Part shown: positions 13,665-25,800 of the stretch, piece after piece
How positions within the stretch are numbered: the first letter of the stretch is position 1
Layout: every line of letters starts with the position of its first letter
Assembly (NCBI GenBank): GCA_037975125.1
Contig: CM075857.1
Coordinates: 40,292,436 to 40,356,435, forward strand
Length of the DNA: 64,000 nucleotides
From: Latrodectus hesperus
Lineage: Eukaryota; Arthropoda; Arachnida; Araneae; Theridiidae
Direction of reading: 5' to 3'
Made by a program: the position numbers and the translations under genes
Notes under the pieces: generated by a model
What the model was told of the DNA's origin: nothing
The model's input: only the letters and a program-made list of their open reading frames with translations
Databases searched by the model: none

Positions 13665-13916
13665 TTTAGGAACTGTTCCCAAACAGTGTCCAATTTATTA
13701 AAATCAAATGAAAGTAGTTTTGATAGCTTTTAACGAGTAAGCAGATATGTGGAGATGGTCTGTAGTCTTGGCTGCAGTTGCACAGTTGTTGATGGGTATC
13801 AAAAGTTTGATATTTAATTTTAATCAACTTTGAGTCATTTTTATTAGTTCCTATTGTTTTAAAGCTGCTATTTGATAGCATGATGAACTTCAATAAACTT
13901 GCTAACACTCAAGTAA
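13665..13916 (-). other. Probable 5' UTR of the GPCR gene
   Basis: Sequence directly upstream of the receptor ATG is less AT-rich than its surroundings, especially 13740-13800. An 80-codon open frame in a different register shows no domain. I infer untranslated leader, possibly entered by splicing at a CTGCAG near 13770. Confidence 0.4.
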
Positions 13917-16764
13917 TATTCGTTTGTAGCTACGAGATATGGTTAATACAAACATTTCTTAATATTTTGCTTCTTTTTTCTATTAGCATTTTTCAAAATC
14001 AAAATATTCGATTAATCGGATTCATTGATTTGAAAAATAGCGATATTTTTTAACCTCTTCGCAATTTAAACTAAAGAATACTTTTTATTGAAAGAATATT
14101 GTTTTTGGATATTTAAATTGCAAAAATAAACTGTCAAAATGCATATCATGTATATTAAAACATTGATTTCAAATCAGTCCAAATTAAAATGATTAATATT
14201 CCTAATAGGAAACAAGTTTCAAATTTCACAGTCAATGAACTATTTTACCTTTTTATATCCCAAGTTCTCGAATTTCTCGAGGAAGACAAATACTGAGAAT
14301 ATCACACCGAATAAAATTTCTGCAACACTCCTGTCCATACACTCATGCAGATGACAAAATATACAAATATCACGAAAATTATACATCTGCATTCTTAGTA
14401 AAAGTAGTTAAAAAGTTATAAAATCGTTTGAAGCAAAAGCCAATTGTAAAATTTAGATTGAATTGAGAAACATTCTCATTGTCATACAGATGAAGTAAAG
14501 TTCTAAAATTATTATTCATTATTAAACAATGAATTATTTCTCTTTAAGAAAACGTGTTTTACACTTTTTTTATTCAGGAAATTTTATCGTAACAAAAATT
14601 ATATACATTGATTATAGCCTTTTTATTTCATTTTTGTTACCAATGTTTACTTGCTAAATTTCATTTTCTGATTTAATATACAGTTTCATTTTCTGACTAA
14701 AACAGTTACAAATAATAAACTATATTTTTCATATTTGAAGTGTTTTACAAGAAATATTTAATCTCAATTAGTTTAATTTCATTAATATAAGTTTAGAAAA
14801 TTTGTATACATTCACACTTCAAAAAATTTTATCTATTTTATCAAAAGTAATTTGACTGGTGAAATTATTGATTTTAAATTCGTATGGATTCTTTATTTTT
14901 AAATAAAAATTAAAATCATTCTAATATTTATATTCTAATAAAACCCGTAATTTATTGCTATTTCATAAATTATTGCTATTTCATTCTGCAAAATAAATAC
15001 AAAGATTTAAAATCCTAAAATAAAATAAAGAATCAATTTAACTATCAATATTTGACATTTAAAACGAATCCACAAGTTTTAAAATAACAATTAATTAAAC
15101 TTTAAATACCAACTTCTCTTCCGCGAAGACGAAAGCAGACAACCGAACAGCTTTTGTGAGACAACTGTTTCATTTCCGAACTACAACAGCGACGTCTGAC
15201 GAGTTATTGGAAGAGGTTAGTAAATAAACTATTGTTTTTAAAGTTTTGGAATGTAAACAATATATTTCTTTAAAGAATATCGTTTTCAGGATTTTTAGCA
15301 ATTTATTTGTCGCTCTATGATTTTTTCGCATAATAAAATCTTTAACAACTAAAGCGAAATAGAATATTATAATAATTTTATTTTGGTGTAGTTAGGAATT
15401 TTCTATTAAATAATGCTTATTTGTTTTTATTATTCATGGTTAATCTATTAAAATTAGTAAGAAAAATTAAATATATTTAACGGTTTACAGGAATTTTTTT
15501 GCTTTTTTGGTTGAATGATTAACCTAAAGACAAATTAAAGACGAAATAAGAATTTAAAAATCAAATTTTTTCTATAAGGAATTTTCAATTTTTTTTCTTT
15601 ATGAAAATGTTTTTCATTTTTTTAATTGTTTATTTTTTAATCCTTTTTTCAATGAAAATTTTATTCTTGATAAATTTTAAAATCGTTGTAATTTTCTGAA
15701 AAAGTAGATATTTTTAACAATATTTAATTTCCTAATATTTATATTTTCTATTTTTAGAAAATTATTTAATATATAAATGTGCTCTCTCTGTAATTATAAA
15801 TTCTACAACTAAGGCAAAAGGACCAAAATAGTTTGCGTATTGATTTTTTATTTAAAAGTTCATAGATTCGATTTCCCTCTTGGTAGTGAATATTTCATGT
15901 TAAACTCTCTTTCTCAATAGCTCTTGTGTACTACTAAAAGAGAAACTAAAAATGAAAAATTAAATCTTGTTAATAAAAGAGTTAACATTTTATTTTCAAA
16001 ATAGTATATAAATGTATTTTTAAGTTCATTTTAAGAAATTCCTATACATGTTTTCTTTTACCTTTTTATATTTCTAGTGAAATTTATTTAATTTTTTTTA
16101 TATATTTTTATATTTTTTCAAAATATTTTTATGTATAAATGGAATGGATATAAAATCGTTAATTTCTATAATTTACAAGAATTTATTTAGCTAATTAGTT
16201 TTAAATTAATAAGACTATTAATTAAAAATTACTTAAGAGAAAGAAACAACTTAAATAAATTATCGATAAATTATATTGATCGGTCATTTAAATAATTACT
16301 TTTCTAAATTAAATATCGTTCTTCACTAACTTAATTAATTTTTCTCTACCTTAACTTAATCATAGTATGCTCCTTTTAAACTGTGGTTACAAGGTCATAT
16401 GAATTCACTTGATTACATTTGCTGTGAAATGAGAATTACTTTGTGCATTTAACTTGGGATTGCTATGGTTACAATGAAGCAAAAGTTATTTATCTTCGCA
16501 AGACAGTTAAGATGAAATGGGTTGAGAAGATGCAATATTAAGGCAGACAAAGCCAGAGTTTTTAATTTTAATATGGTCTTCAAAATATATACCGAATTCC
16601 TTGGTAATATTACATAAAGATGTGTGTTTTCTTCATTGTGGTGAGTAAATACGGCTTTCTATATCTTTGAAAAGTTCTCCCGGAAAAGAAAATTACTCAA
16701 TTGATGCTAAAAGTTTTAATCACAACTTTTGGTAGTTAGACTATCTGCTTCACAATTTCACATA
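13917..16764. other. AT-rich intergenic, one GC-richer island
   Basis: No gene recognised. The only unusual part is 15110-15220, described separately. Confidence 0.45.
15110..15221. promoter_or_regulatory. GC-richer island, possible untranslated first exon
   Basis: About 110 bp of mixed-composition sequence with several CpGs (CCGCGAAGACG, GCGACGTCTGACGAG) in an otherwise AT-rich area. On the plus strand it ends in AGAG|GTTAGT, which could be a splice donor. On the minus strand it lies 1.5 kb upstream of the GPCR start and could be its promoter or leader. No protein was recognised. Confidence 0.3.
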
Positions 16765-17461
16765 TTAGGTTGGGGAATAAGTTCGTAGCGTTTTTACCGA
16801 AAACTTTTATTTAAACAAAAAACAATAATTATATGAATAAGTTAATCAATTATATATTCACCGTTGCTGTTTGCAACCTCTTCCCACTTCTCGACCCATT
16901 TGTTGATGCCGTTCCGCCAAAAATCGCTGGTCTGGTGTCAAAGAAGTTGTTGAGCTAGTTTTTAAGGATTTCATTGTTATCGAAGGTTACGCCCTTCATA
17001 TGGTTTCACAAGGAGCGGAAAAGATGGTAGTCGGTCGGTGCAAGGTCCAGAGAATACGGTGGATGTTGAAGGACCTTCCATTGAGTACTTGGCTTTGACG
17101 ACTTGTGCAACATGGGGTCTGGTGTTGTCGTGAAGGAGTATGGTTTGACCATGTCGATCAGGTCTTTTCAGTCGAATAGCCTCATTGTAGCTGGGCAATG
17201 TAGATCTCCTTGTTGACTGTGACATTTTTTGCGAGTATTTCCCAGTGCACAAAGAGGTCCTTAAAAACTGGCTCAACAACTTCTTTGAACCAGACCAGGC
17301 GATTTTTGGCGGAACGGCATCAAGAAATTGGTCGAGAGTTGGGAAGAGGTTGTAAACAGCAACGGCGAATATATAATTGATTAACTTATTGATATAATTA
17401 CTGTTTTTTGTTTTAATAAAAGTCTTTGGTAAAAACGCTACGAACTTATTCTAAAACCTAA
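16765..17461 (-). mobile_element. Mariner with inverted-duplicated 3' end
   Basis: A complete 697-bp unit flanked by TA on both sides (16763-16764 and 17462-17463). The ends are terminal inverted repeats, TTAGGTTGGGGAATAAGTTC at the left and its imperfect complement at the right. The similarity continues inward for about 200 bp, and both arms encode the same transposase C-terminus, ending in NSNGEYIID then stop. The element therefore consists of a central minus-strand transposase piece plus two opposed copies of the 3' end; the true 5' end has been replaced. Confidence 0.85.
16850..17279 (-). pseudogene. Mariner transposase relic inside the palindromic element
   Basis: The minus strand reads LLHDNTRPHVAQVVK (second catalytic aspartate). 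After a frameshift it reads QHPPYSLDLAPTDYHLF (third aspartate), then stops interrupt it, then KWEEVANSNGEYIID and stop. These blocks identify the mariner transposase C-terminal half. Two or more stops and a frameshift show that it is dead. Confidence 0.85.
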
Positions 17462-17774
17462 TAGTACATAAAAAGGTACGTCAAACATACTGGTTATATA
17501 CATGCAAGTTAACATATCTCATGAGCTATCAAAAATACACTCTGCAAGTGACAAAGATGTGTATTTTTCCTTATTGTGTGTAACATAGAATATAAGCTTT
17601 TTTCCACCGCATACCTTCGGGTGGGACGGTGCTCCTTTAATATAAAGCTTCTGAAGAATAGAACATGGAACTTATTTAGATATAATATAGAACTGAATGT
17701 GTAGTAAAGAGAAATTTCTATAGAATGAAATATAGAATTTGTACGATGTAGAGAGTTTGGTTGTATTTCATTCA

Positions 17775-17915
17775 CTTTTCTACATTGGATCTACTTTTTA
17801 AATGGGTTCCGAACCACAACAAACCTATAGTCTCCAAGCGGAATTTGAGCCCACGAGATGTTGAATAGAAGCTCAGGACGCTAACCACACACCTATTGGA
17901 CGATGGAGAATAAAG
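17775..17915 (-). repeat. tRNA-headed SINE-like fragment, family D
   Basis: Read on the minus strand from about 17910, it shows an A-box-like TGTGTGGTTAGCGTC and a B-box-like GGGCTCAAATTCC, spaced as in a tRNA. It then runs into an unrecognised body that ends near 17775. It is distinct from families A, B and C. It is too degenerate for a working tRNA gene. Confidence 0.5.
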
Positions 17916-18296
17916 TTTAGATTTCCATTATCAGCAAATAAAGAAAGCAGATGTTTTTATTTTTCTTACCAGGCCAAAATAACTGAATCGGTAAATTTAG
18001 CATACAGAAATTCATGAATATTCTCAATAACAGTTATCAAGTCAAAATCTATTTCACTTTACAGCCACTCTCCGATTTCTTTTTGCACGCAAGGGCTAGT
18101 TCAATGGAAACCTACAGTTTTAAATGGATTACTACTGAAAATATCTTACCCTAAGGTATATACAGTACAACCAAAATTGCAGGGTATATCTTAAATTGGG
18201 AAATGAATTTACAAACTGATGGATTAATATTAAAACCTTATCTATTCTGACCTCAAATTTTAAAATTAGAGCCTTATCTATTCTCCACAACTGAAG
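17916..18296. other. AT-rich spacer, no gene seen
   Basis: No feature recognised between the SINE fragment and the hAT element. Confidence 0.5.
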
Positions 18297-18399
18297 CTGA
18301 GGATCAGAGGATTAGTGACGGGGGGGGGGCAAGGGGGCTATCATGCCCCGGGCGCAGCTTGCAGAGGGGCGCCAAATCATCTCAAAGGTAAACAAAATT

Positions 18400-21300
18400 T
18401 TTCAGAAAATTTCAATCTTAATTTTATTCGGTGAAATAAACTTTGCATTTTATAGTTATTGTGTCATGTTCACGGAAAAATAAAAAAAAGCTCCAGGAAA
18501 GAATCAGATTTGGAAATAAGAAGTTGTCGGATAAAAAATATATGAGGAAGAGCTGCAGGAGCTTGCCATAAACGAAACTTTTACTCTTATATTTCAATAT
18601 AATTTTGCATAACTTAGTTCCCTTTAAAAATTATGTTTATTTAACCATGGTTTCGATTTTTATTTCTTAATCAATTAGATTATCGGTTTTCATTCTTTTA
18701 ATCCTTTCCTTTTTAAGAATACTTTGCTCAAAGTTTGTGATACTATTGTTTTGTACTACAAATCTTGTAAATGTGTAAATAACGAAAATATCTTAATTTT
18801 TTCATATGAAATTTCTGGAAAATTAGATTAGTCAATTCCATATTAATGCATATGAGAAGTTTTTATTTTAGTATAAAGTTATTTGCCAAATTATTTGTAT
18901 TAAGGGTAATGATAATTTTTATGGTAATTTTTGGATCTATTAACGTAGAGAGATAACAGAAGAGTAAACTCATGAAAGTCACATATATAATTTTGTAAAT
19001 AGCCAAGATTCTCAGTGCCTTTTATAAGTCCTAATTGTTATACAGGTTATCTAATTCAAGTTATATTACTAAAAAAAGTCATAATAATATAAACAAAGCA
19101 AATAAGTTTGCTTTACTCAAAATAATAAAAAGCGTTCAATAAATGTTATTTCCTCTGGCCCCTTCTAGATGTTATAATTATTCAAAAATTTAAAAAAAAA
19201 AATTGTCAAAATTTCAGTGTTTTGAAATATTATTTGACTTTTAATTTCTCATAAGAGATTAAATCCTTTTATTTAACAAGCAGTATTTCATTAATTTTTT
19301 CAATTTCTTTTATGATGAAAAATGTGAAAATTTAATTTTATTTTGACTATAATAATGTTATAATAAATTATTCGTATAAAGAAAAAATTTCATATAACTG
19401 AAATATTATTAATGGAAACTTGTTAGAATTTAAATGTGCTAATAGCATCAGAAAAATCAAATTTTACTTTAGTTATCAAGAATCCATATAGAAATATTAA
19501 ATTCAGTTGTTATTGAGACTGAGAAATTATATATTATCCATTGTCCCAAAATAAAAATAAAATCCTTGTATTTTTATCTCAGGCTTTATTGTAGCCTTTT
19601 AGCCAAGTATCGCGTTATACTCGGGAGAAAATTTCTGCTGAAACGTGTTTCTTATTATCGGTCCCCTTTGTCCAAAATATTGTCACGGCATGGAAAAAGG
19701 AACCTCTCTCCATGGTGTTCGGCACCAGGCCGGGGCCATCGCGAACTCGACGGCCTCGACCAGTCTGACCTTCAAAGAAAGGAGGAAATTTTTCATAATA
19801 TAGCAATACAGAATGCCGTGTAGAGAATTGTCTTCCTGGAATCGAAATGGAGGGGATCCAGAACTAATTACCTCCAAATTCTAGGAAAACACAAACTTTC
19901 TTTCCTTTTTATAGTTCACACGGTTTGTGTTTCGTTTGTTCCCAACATAGCTTCATTGGAAACAAAAATGTAAACTTTTGAAAATCTGGAGTTTAGACAT
20001 TTAAAATATTATTGCCGTAAGGTGTATTTTCTGTCTATTATGTATTTTTTCGATTTGAATATTTATTTCATATTTTAGCTGGATTAGCAAATATTTACTA
20101 ACATATGCTTGCAGAGTTTTGAAAATTAAATATTAAATTACTTATTATTTAAAAGTAATTTATTTAATGTTTAAATGTTTTTATTTGGGGAAATAATATT
20201 TATTTGACTCGTCGGCTTTTTACATTAGCACCTTATATTCAAAAATTCTTTTTTCAAATGATAGAAGTTAAAAATCTATAAAGTATTTTTCTTTTTGTAA
20301 ATGTCTTTTTCCTTTTAAATGTTTCTTCTTCTTTTTTGTATGCTTAAATATACAGAATGTATTTCTTAATTAATTAGTTCAATTTATATAAAAACAAATC
20401 TTTTGACTTGAAAAATTCGTTCCAGAAATTTATAATGAAATCGTACTCATTCTACATTGTAAAATTTTAAAAATAAGATCGTCTTTAAGTAATATAAATT
20501 TATTGGAAGAGAAAACTTTGACATTGCATGAACAGCACTTCCAAAATGATTCATGATAGAAATAAATTTTGATTTCAATAAAAATTAGCACTTATTTTAA
20601 TAATAAAATAATTTTTAATAACTAAAAAAACAGTTATATTAAATTCCTTAAAAATACGAAGAAAATTTTTACTACTATGACAACTGATTGAGAAAATTTC
20701 TTTAAATAAAATTAGGCGTTTAACCGCTAAAATATATTTTTTATCTCAGCAATTGTAATTCTTTTTAATAATTCGAATCAATGAAAAACTTGAAAGAACA
20801 ATATAGAGTGCATCAGTTTGGAGAAAAATATAATTTTTAATAACATAATATGTATTGTTTGGTTAAAAATTTCTGATTATATTAAATATACATAATTTTA
20901 CTTGAATTTGTGTGTTTTAAATTTTTGATATAAGAAATTTCCAAAATATCTATTGTTGTCTATATTAGTGTTTCGTTGCTTCTCTGAAATTTGCATTGAT
21001 AATTCTATGGCATGATTTAGTTATCTAAATTGAAATCAGATGAAAACTTATTAACAAAGATCTTCTAATTTTAGAATCAGAAAAATTGGTTTTATGGTAT
21101 AAAAATGAAATATTATAAATCATCAATATTACGTTTTGTGATTTAAATTTTTTACATTAAAAATAATTTTGGTTTACATTAATGGTCTGAATGATATAAT
21201 TTAAAAAGCTATTTTAAATGTGAAATTTAATATAAAGTTGTTGTCTTTCACTGGAATTTTTTTAAATGAAAAAAATGAAATAAAATTTTCAGTTTAATCT

Positions 21301-21680
21301 GTGGTAAATGAAATGTTTAAAAAGATATCATTGTGAAAAATCAGATGAGTTGATCCTAAATTAGGGGTATAAAGTCTTACCCAATTATTATTTTGCAATA
21401 AATATCTAAAGTTTGTGAAGTTAGTAATATTATAGAAATTTTGAAAATTTGTTAGGATAACTTATAGCATATGTTCAGCACCTAATGATCAACAATTTGA
21501 AGAAACTTTCATAACTAAGATAATGCACAATTAATAGGGAATAAAAATGTTTAATTGCTTCATTTGGTTAACAAGCTAGAAAAATACATTTAAAAATTTT
21601 AAGACATTGTTATGGAAATGTTAAATTATTAAAATAAATTTTCTTAAAAGTTAAAAATTAATTGATAAATAAATAAATAT
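18400..21680. other. Interior of the hAT element, mostly unreadable
   Basis: AT-rich with no recognisable zinc finger or RNase H-like block, so the N-terminal and middle parts of the transposase are deleted or eroded. The exception is the island at 19580-19870. Confidence 0.4.
19580..19870. repeat. Unidentified GC-richer island within hAT
   Basis: About 290 bp with clearly higher G+C, including GGCACCAGGCCGGGGCCATC and several CpGs, inside very AT-rich DNA. Overlapping open frames of 60-85 codons exist on both strands but none resembles a known domain. It may be a separate inserted repeat. No second copy was seen here. Confidence 0.4.
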
Positions 21681-21689
21681 CCCGACTTC

Positions 21690-21925
21690 GAAATTGTAAT
21701 ATCCGGATCAAGGCCTACAGTGCCCATACCTGTTATCCTTACCGAGGGTCCTGGGGTGCGAAGCATATGTCCCAGTTTCGTGGTCAGCCCAAAGCGAAAT
21801 CCCCGGTGTTTTAGCTCCCAAGCATGATTGGTCTTCAGTTAATCAACCCACTGAAAGGTTGAATTGACCTAGCTTGAGAATCGAACCTCGGACCTGTGCC
21901 TTGGGAGCGCTAAGTCACAGTGTTT
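21690..21925 (-). repeat. SINE family C, copy 1, nested in hAT
   Basis: Read on the minus strand it starts with a tRNA-like head (B-box GGTTCGATTCT, preceded by GACTTAGCGCTCCCAAGG). The body contains TGGGCACTGTAGGCCTTG. The copy at 43255-43550 shares CAAGGCCTAYAGTGCCCATA and GTGYGAAGCAT on the plus strand. Confidence 0.75.
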
Positions 21926-21949
21926 AACAAATGTAAAAGTTTGGGTCAA

Positions 21950-22306
21950 TTTTGTCATACAGATTTCCATGGAATAGAAGTCTATGGAGAAATGTGGGAC
22001 TGAATGATGTTATTCAGCATTAGAAAAGAAATTTAAAACTCCATTAGAACTTCCAACATGCCTTATCTCATACGGTGAAGATAGAAGAGGAGGTTGCCAT
22101 TCAAATATTTTTAACTATTTCTGCATCAATTGCAAGCTGTGAACGTTCATTCAGCAAAATAAAATTAATTTTGGCTTATTTATGATTCACCATGAGTCAA
22201 AACCGTCTAAGTTTTTATCTTAAATATAGAAAAAGAAAAATTTGAAATGATCAACTTTGATAACGTAATTGATCAATTCGCTTCAGCAAAGGCAAGAAAA
22301 ATGTGA
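21950..22306 (+). pseudogene. hAT transposase C-terminal (dimerisation) relic
   Basis: The plus-strand translation reads DFHGIEVYGEM, then VAIQIFLTISASIASCERSF and SKIKLILAYL, a stop, then FTMSQNRLS. After a frameshift it reads FEMINFDNVIDQFASAKARK and a natural stop at 22304-22306. The SCERSFSKLK...MSQ.RLS block is the conserved hAT C-terminal dimerisation signature, as in ZMYM1/52-kDa-repressor-like transposases. Stops and a frameshift make it a pseudogene. Confidence 0.9.
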
Positions 22307-22804
22307 ATAGTGTAGTATATATTAGATTGTGCAAGTAATTACACATCTGCTTATATCTATGATACGTAACGAATTATTTCATGTTTAAATTTATTTTATG
22401 TTTTTTTAAAATAATTCTATTAGTATGTAAAATCAATATCTTTTTATAATTAATTCTAAATCACATAAGTCCGATTATTCTAATGACATTTTTCCGAATC
22501 CAATATAAGTGTTTTTTGTATAAATTAAAATTGAATTTTGTTTAAATTTAAAGCTTTGCTTGAGGTTTTAAATTAATATATTTTCGATTATTTTACAGTA
22601 GGTACAATATTTATATTGTAATCTTATTACAATTATATTCTATTTATTATAATGCAATATATATCATTATATTGTTATATATCTCTAGTTACTTAATACA
22701 TTTTGTTCCCATATTTATATTGTATTACCATTTTTTTCAACGGGGCGCCAAAAAAGTTATCGTACCCTGGCGCCAATTTTGCTCACTACGCCATTGATGA
22801 GGAT

Positions 22805-25800
22805 GTATGTTTATAAAAATAAGGTTAATTATAAATAATTCTCGAAAATTCCGTACAAAAATGTAGTGTTCAATACTAGTTATGTTTAATGTGTATTCTT
22901 ATTTAATATAATATTTGATTGGCCGTGAAACACTTTTAAAATTAAGTTTTTCAAGTAATACTCTATTAAAAATACTCACCAACCTCCTAAATCGCCTTAA
23001 TAAATAATAATGAAAAAAGTGAGCCACCATTGAAATTGTTTCCAACAGATTTGCATATAGAAATGATTTTTATAGAAACTGAGTCATTATAACATACTAA
23101 AAAGTGTCTTGGAGAGAAAGAAATCTTCAAACTGACAAGGTACTATCTAATTTAGATACACAAAAAAATTATTACAATATTTTTAAATGCAGCTACTGCG
23201 CATGGTTCATTTATCAGGGATTTGCACAGCTATTCGCCCAATTTACATTCTTTAAAACAAATAAAATTCAAGGATATATTTGGGTTTTGTAATTTTATTG
23301 ATCTCTCACTATTTAGCAGAAGTCGTACCGTATTTTTAATTTTCTCATATTAAAATTAATGGAAATAATTGATATAAATATTTTAAAGAATATTGTTAAT
23401 ATTGACACTAATAAATCTTATTCTAATACTTTTGAAAAAAATAGTCTTCGAGCCGATACAATATGGTTATCATATTTTTTCTACGGTTTACTTACACGTT
23501 TTTTTTTTTTTTTTTTTGTCATGATTAAATATTGGGACCTGTTCAGAAACATATTTTAAAATTCTATTCCATGGACACAACCATTAATAATTCATCTTGC
23601 AATGTGTGACATAAAAATTAACAAATAAGTAGGGTTTAATGAATAACGATCTTCACAGCGATTTCTCTTAAAATAAAAGCGTATAATTTTGTGTTAGTAA
23701 GAATACTATATTACGTTTTTCCTAAGCATAGTTGACAAATACCCTTTAAAGAAAAATTAGAGATCAACTGAGTGTGTAATTTATCTGCGCAATAGCTGAT
23801 TTGATATATTCTCAGAATAGAATTCAATCTAAAATGGTTTGGTTGTTATATGTGTGTGCGTGCATTTTGTAGCTGTTCTATATGTGTAATAAATTTAAGT
23901 CGTTTTAAAATCTGTACCTTTATTGAGACGAATAATTCTTTTATGTTTATAAATAGGCTTTTATATATATTCCAATATTATGAATAACATTTAAAGTAAA
24001 TTTGCGTATTAAATTCCAAGAGTTAATCTAGTAAATAAATTTTAATAAAGTTCAGATAAAAACATTGTTGAATATTTCTTTCTAGTCAAAATTATTCCCA
24101 GGACATAGATTAACCTCATTCACAATAATTTAGATCTCTGACTCTAAATGGAGAAAAATCTCGTATTCTCAAAGGCATTTATTTTTCAATTCAAAATATC
24201 TACAATTTTTTTTACATTTTACGACTTTCTGTTTAATTTTTGGGTATTGAAACTTCTCCCAAATGTAATTTAGTCATGTAGGCTTTATTTTGAAACATAT
24301 TATTTTATTTTTCTATATGTATAAATGATTTTTTAAAAATGTTTTTTCTTAAAAAAGCGCTCTTAAAAAGATTTATTATATTTAATGTTTTAAACAAATT
24401 ATTAGTGTATTAGTTTCAGTATTTCTCCATGAATTTTGAATTCCATATCACAGAATAAAATACAGTTAATTAAATTAATTTTTATTGTCATATAGAGAAA
24501 AATTTTAATGTATGTAATTTAATTCCAGTTTAATTTTTTAAACTTCAAGTCAAATTAATAATTATTGTCAAAATTATATGTAACAAATAACATCTTAAGG
24601 CAAGGAAATAATTACCTTACGCCTTCCTTATAATCATATAAAAAGAATTTTTAATTACTTGACAGTTCTTACTTTTAGTAAATTTTTTTGAAAATAAGCT
24701 CTTAATTAAAATAGCCATAGATATCAAAAAGTATTAAAAGCTCTATCAAGATAATATTAATTTAACATGATATTTTACAATAATAATTAATTAAACATGA
24801 TACTTTATTTATTTTTTTTCAAATTTCGTAATTATCAAACTTGGTGTTTAATTTTGCAATTATAATTCTATTTTATTTGTACAAGTTAATACCACAATTT
24901 TATTTATTTTGATAAAAAAATAGGCAAAAACCACAATAGCTTGCTTGATAATGAAGATTAAAAGCATTAAATAACCTTTATATAATAAATTGTAACAACT
25001 CAAACGTTACTCAACCGAAAAAAATATTGAAATTTGTTTAAATGTAATAACCTTATGACTTGAAAAAAGTCCACGTATAGTAAATTCTTATTAAATAATA
25101 ATTTTTTATAGTACCGACATTTTTATAAAATTTAGAAAATATTAAAAATATCCAGATTTTTTCAAATTTTTTAAATATTATTTGATTAATCCTTAATTTT
25201 TCTTTCCGAACTGCTAATTTTATATATCTACCTGTTTTTATTATTTTAGAACAAACGACACATGCATCGATTACTTTTTACTTCTTTACAACAATAAATT
25301 CTCCAATTCTTGATTAAAATAACTATATTCCAGATGTTTCTTGCAAAAAAAAAGGGTTTAAATTATCGATTGCAATATTCTTCCAAACAAAGGCTTCTTA
25401 GTACCTTAAAAGAAATCCTCCTTACATTCATTCCACTCAATAAGTCTATCAAACAAATAATAACTTGCAAAATTAATAAATAATACCTTGAAATATCACA
25501 TATTAAATCACTACAAATCTATAAAAAATCACAAAGAATTAATTAATTATAGATCAATTAGTCTTTCACCCACTCTAGTTAAAAATATCAACTATTTTTG
25601 ACAAAATATACAAATTTCAAAGGGACCAAAACTTTTAATATTAACATTAAACTATGTTAGTTTTGCGTAGGAGGAAATCACTGAGGAATTTCACAACATA
25701 TAATTCACTCTTTCTGATTAATTCTCTAGTATAATAAATATTTAAATGCGTGCAAGCAATATATTCATTATTTTCTTCTTAATTTTGTTCAAAGTACTAA

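Larger units (their letters stand above)
18305..22796 (+). mobile_element. hAT-superfamily transposon, 4.5 kb, decayed
   Basis: Left end CAGAGGATTAGTGACG and right end (reverse-complemented) CAATGGCGTAGTGAGC match at 10 of 16 positions. Both have the CA...GG..TAGTGA pattern of hAT ends and are followed inside by GC-rich GGGGCGCC-type blocks. Flanking octamers are CTGAGGAT (18297-18304) and ATGAGGAT (22797-22804), 7 of 8 identical, as expected for the 8-bp hAT duplication. The 3' part encodes a degenerate hAT dimerisation domain. A family C SINE sits at 21690-21925 and an unexplained GC-richer island at 19580-19870, so nested insertions have enlarged it. Confidence 0.82.
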
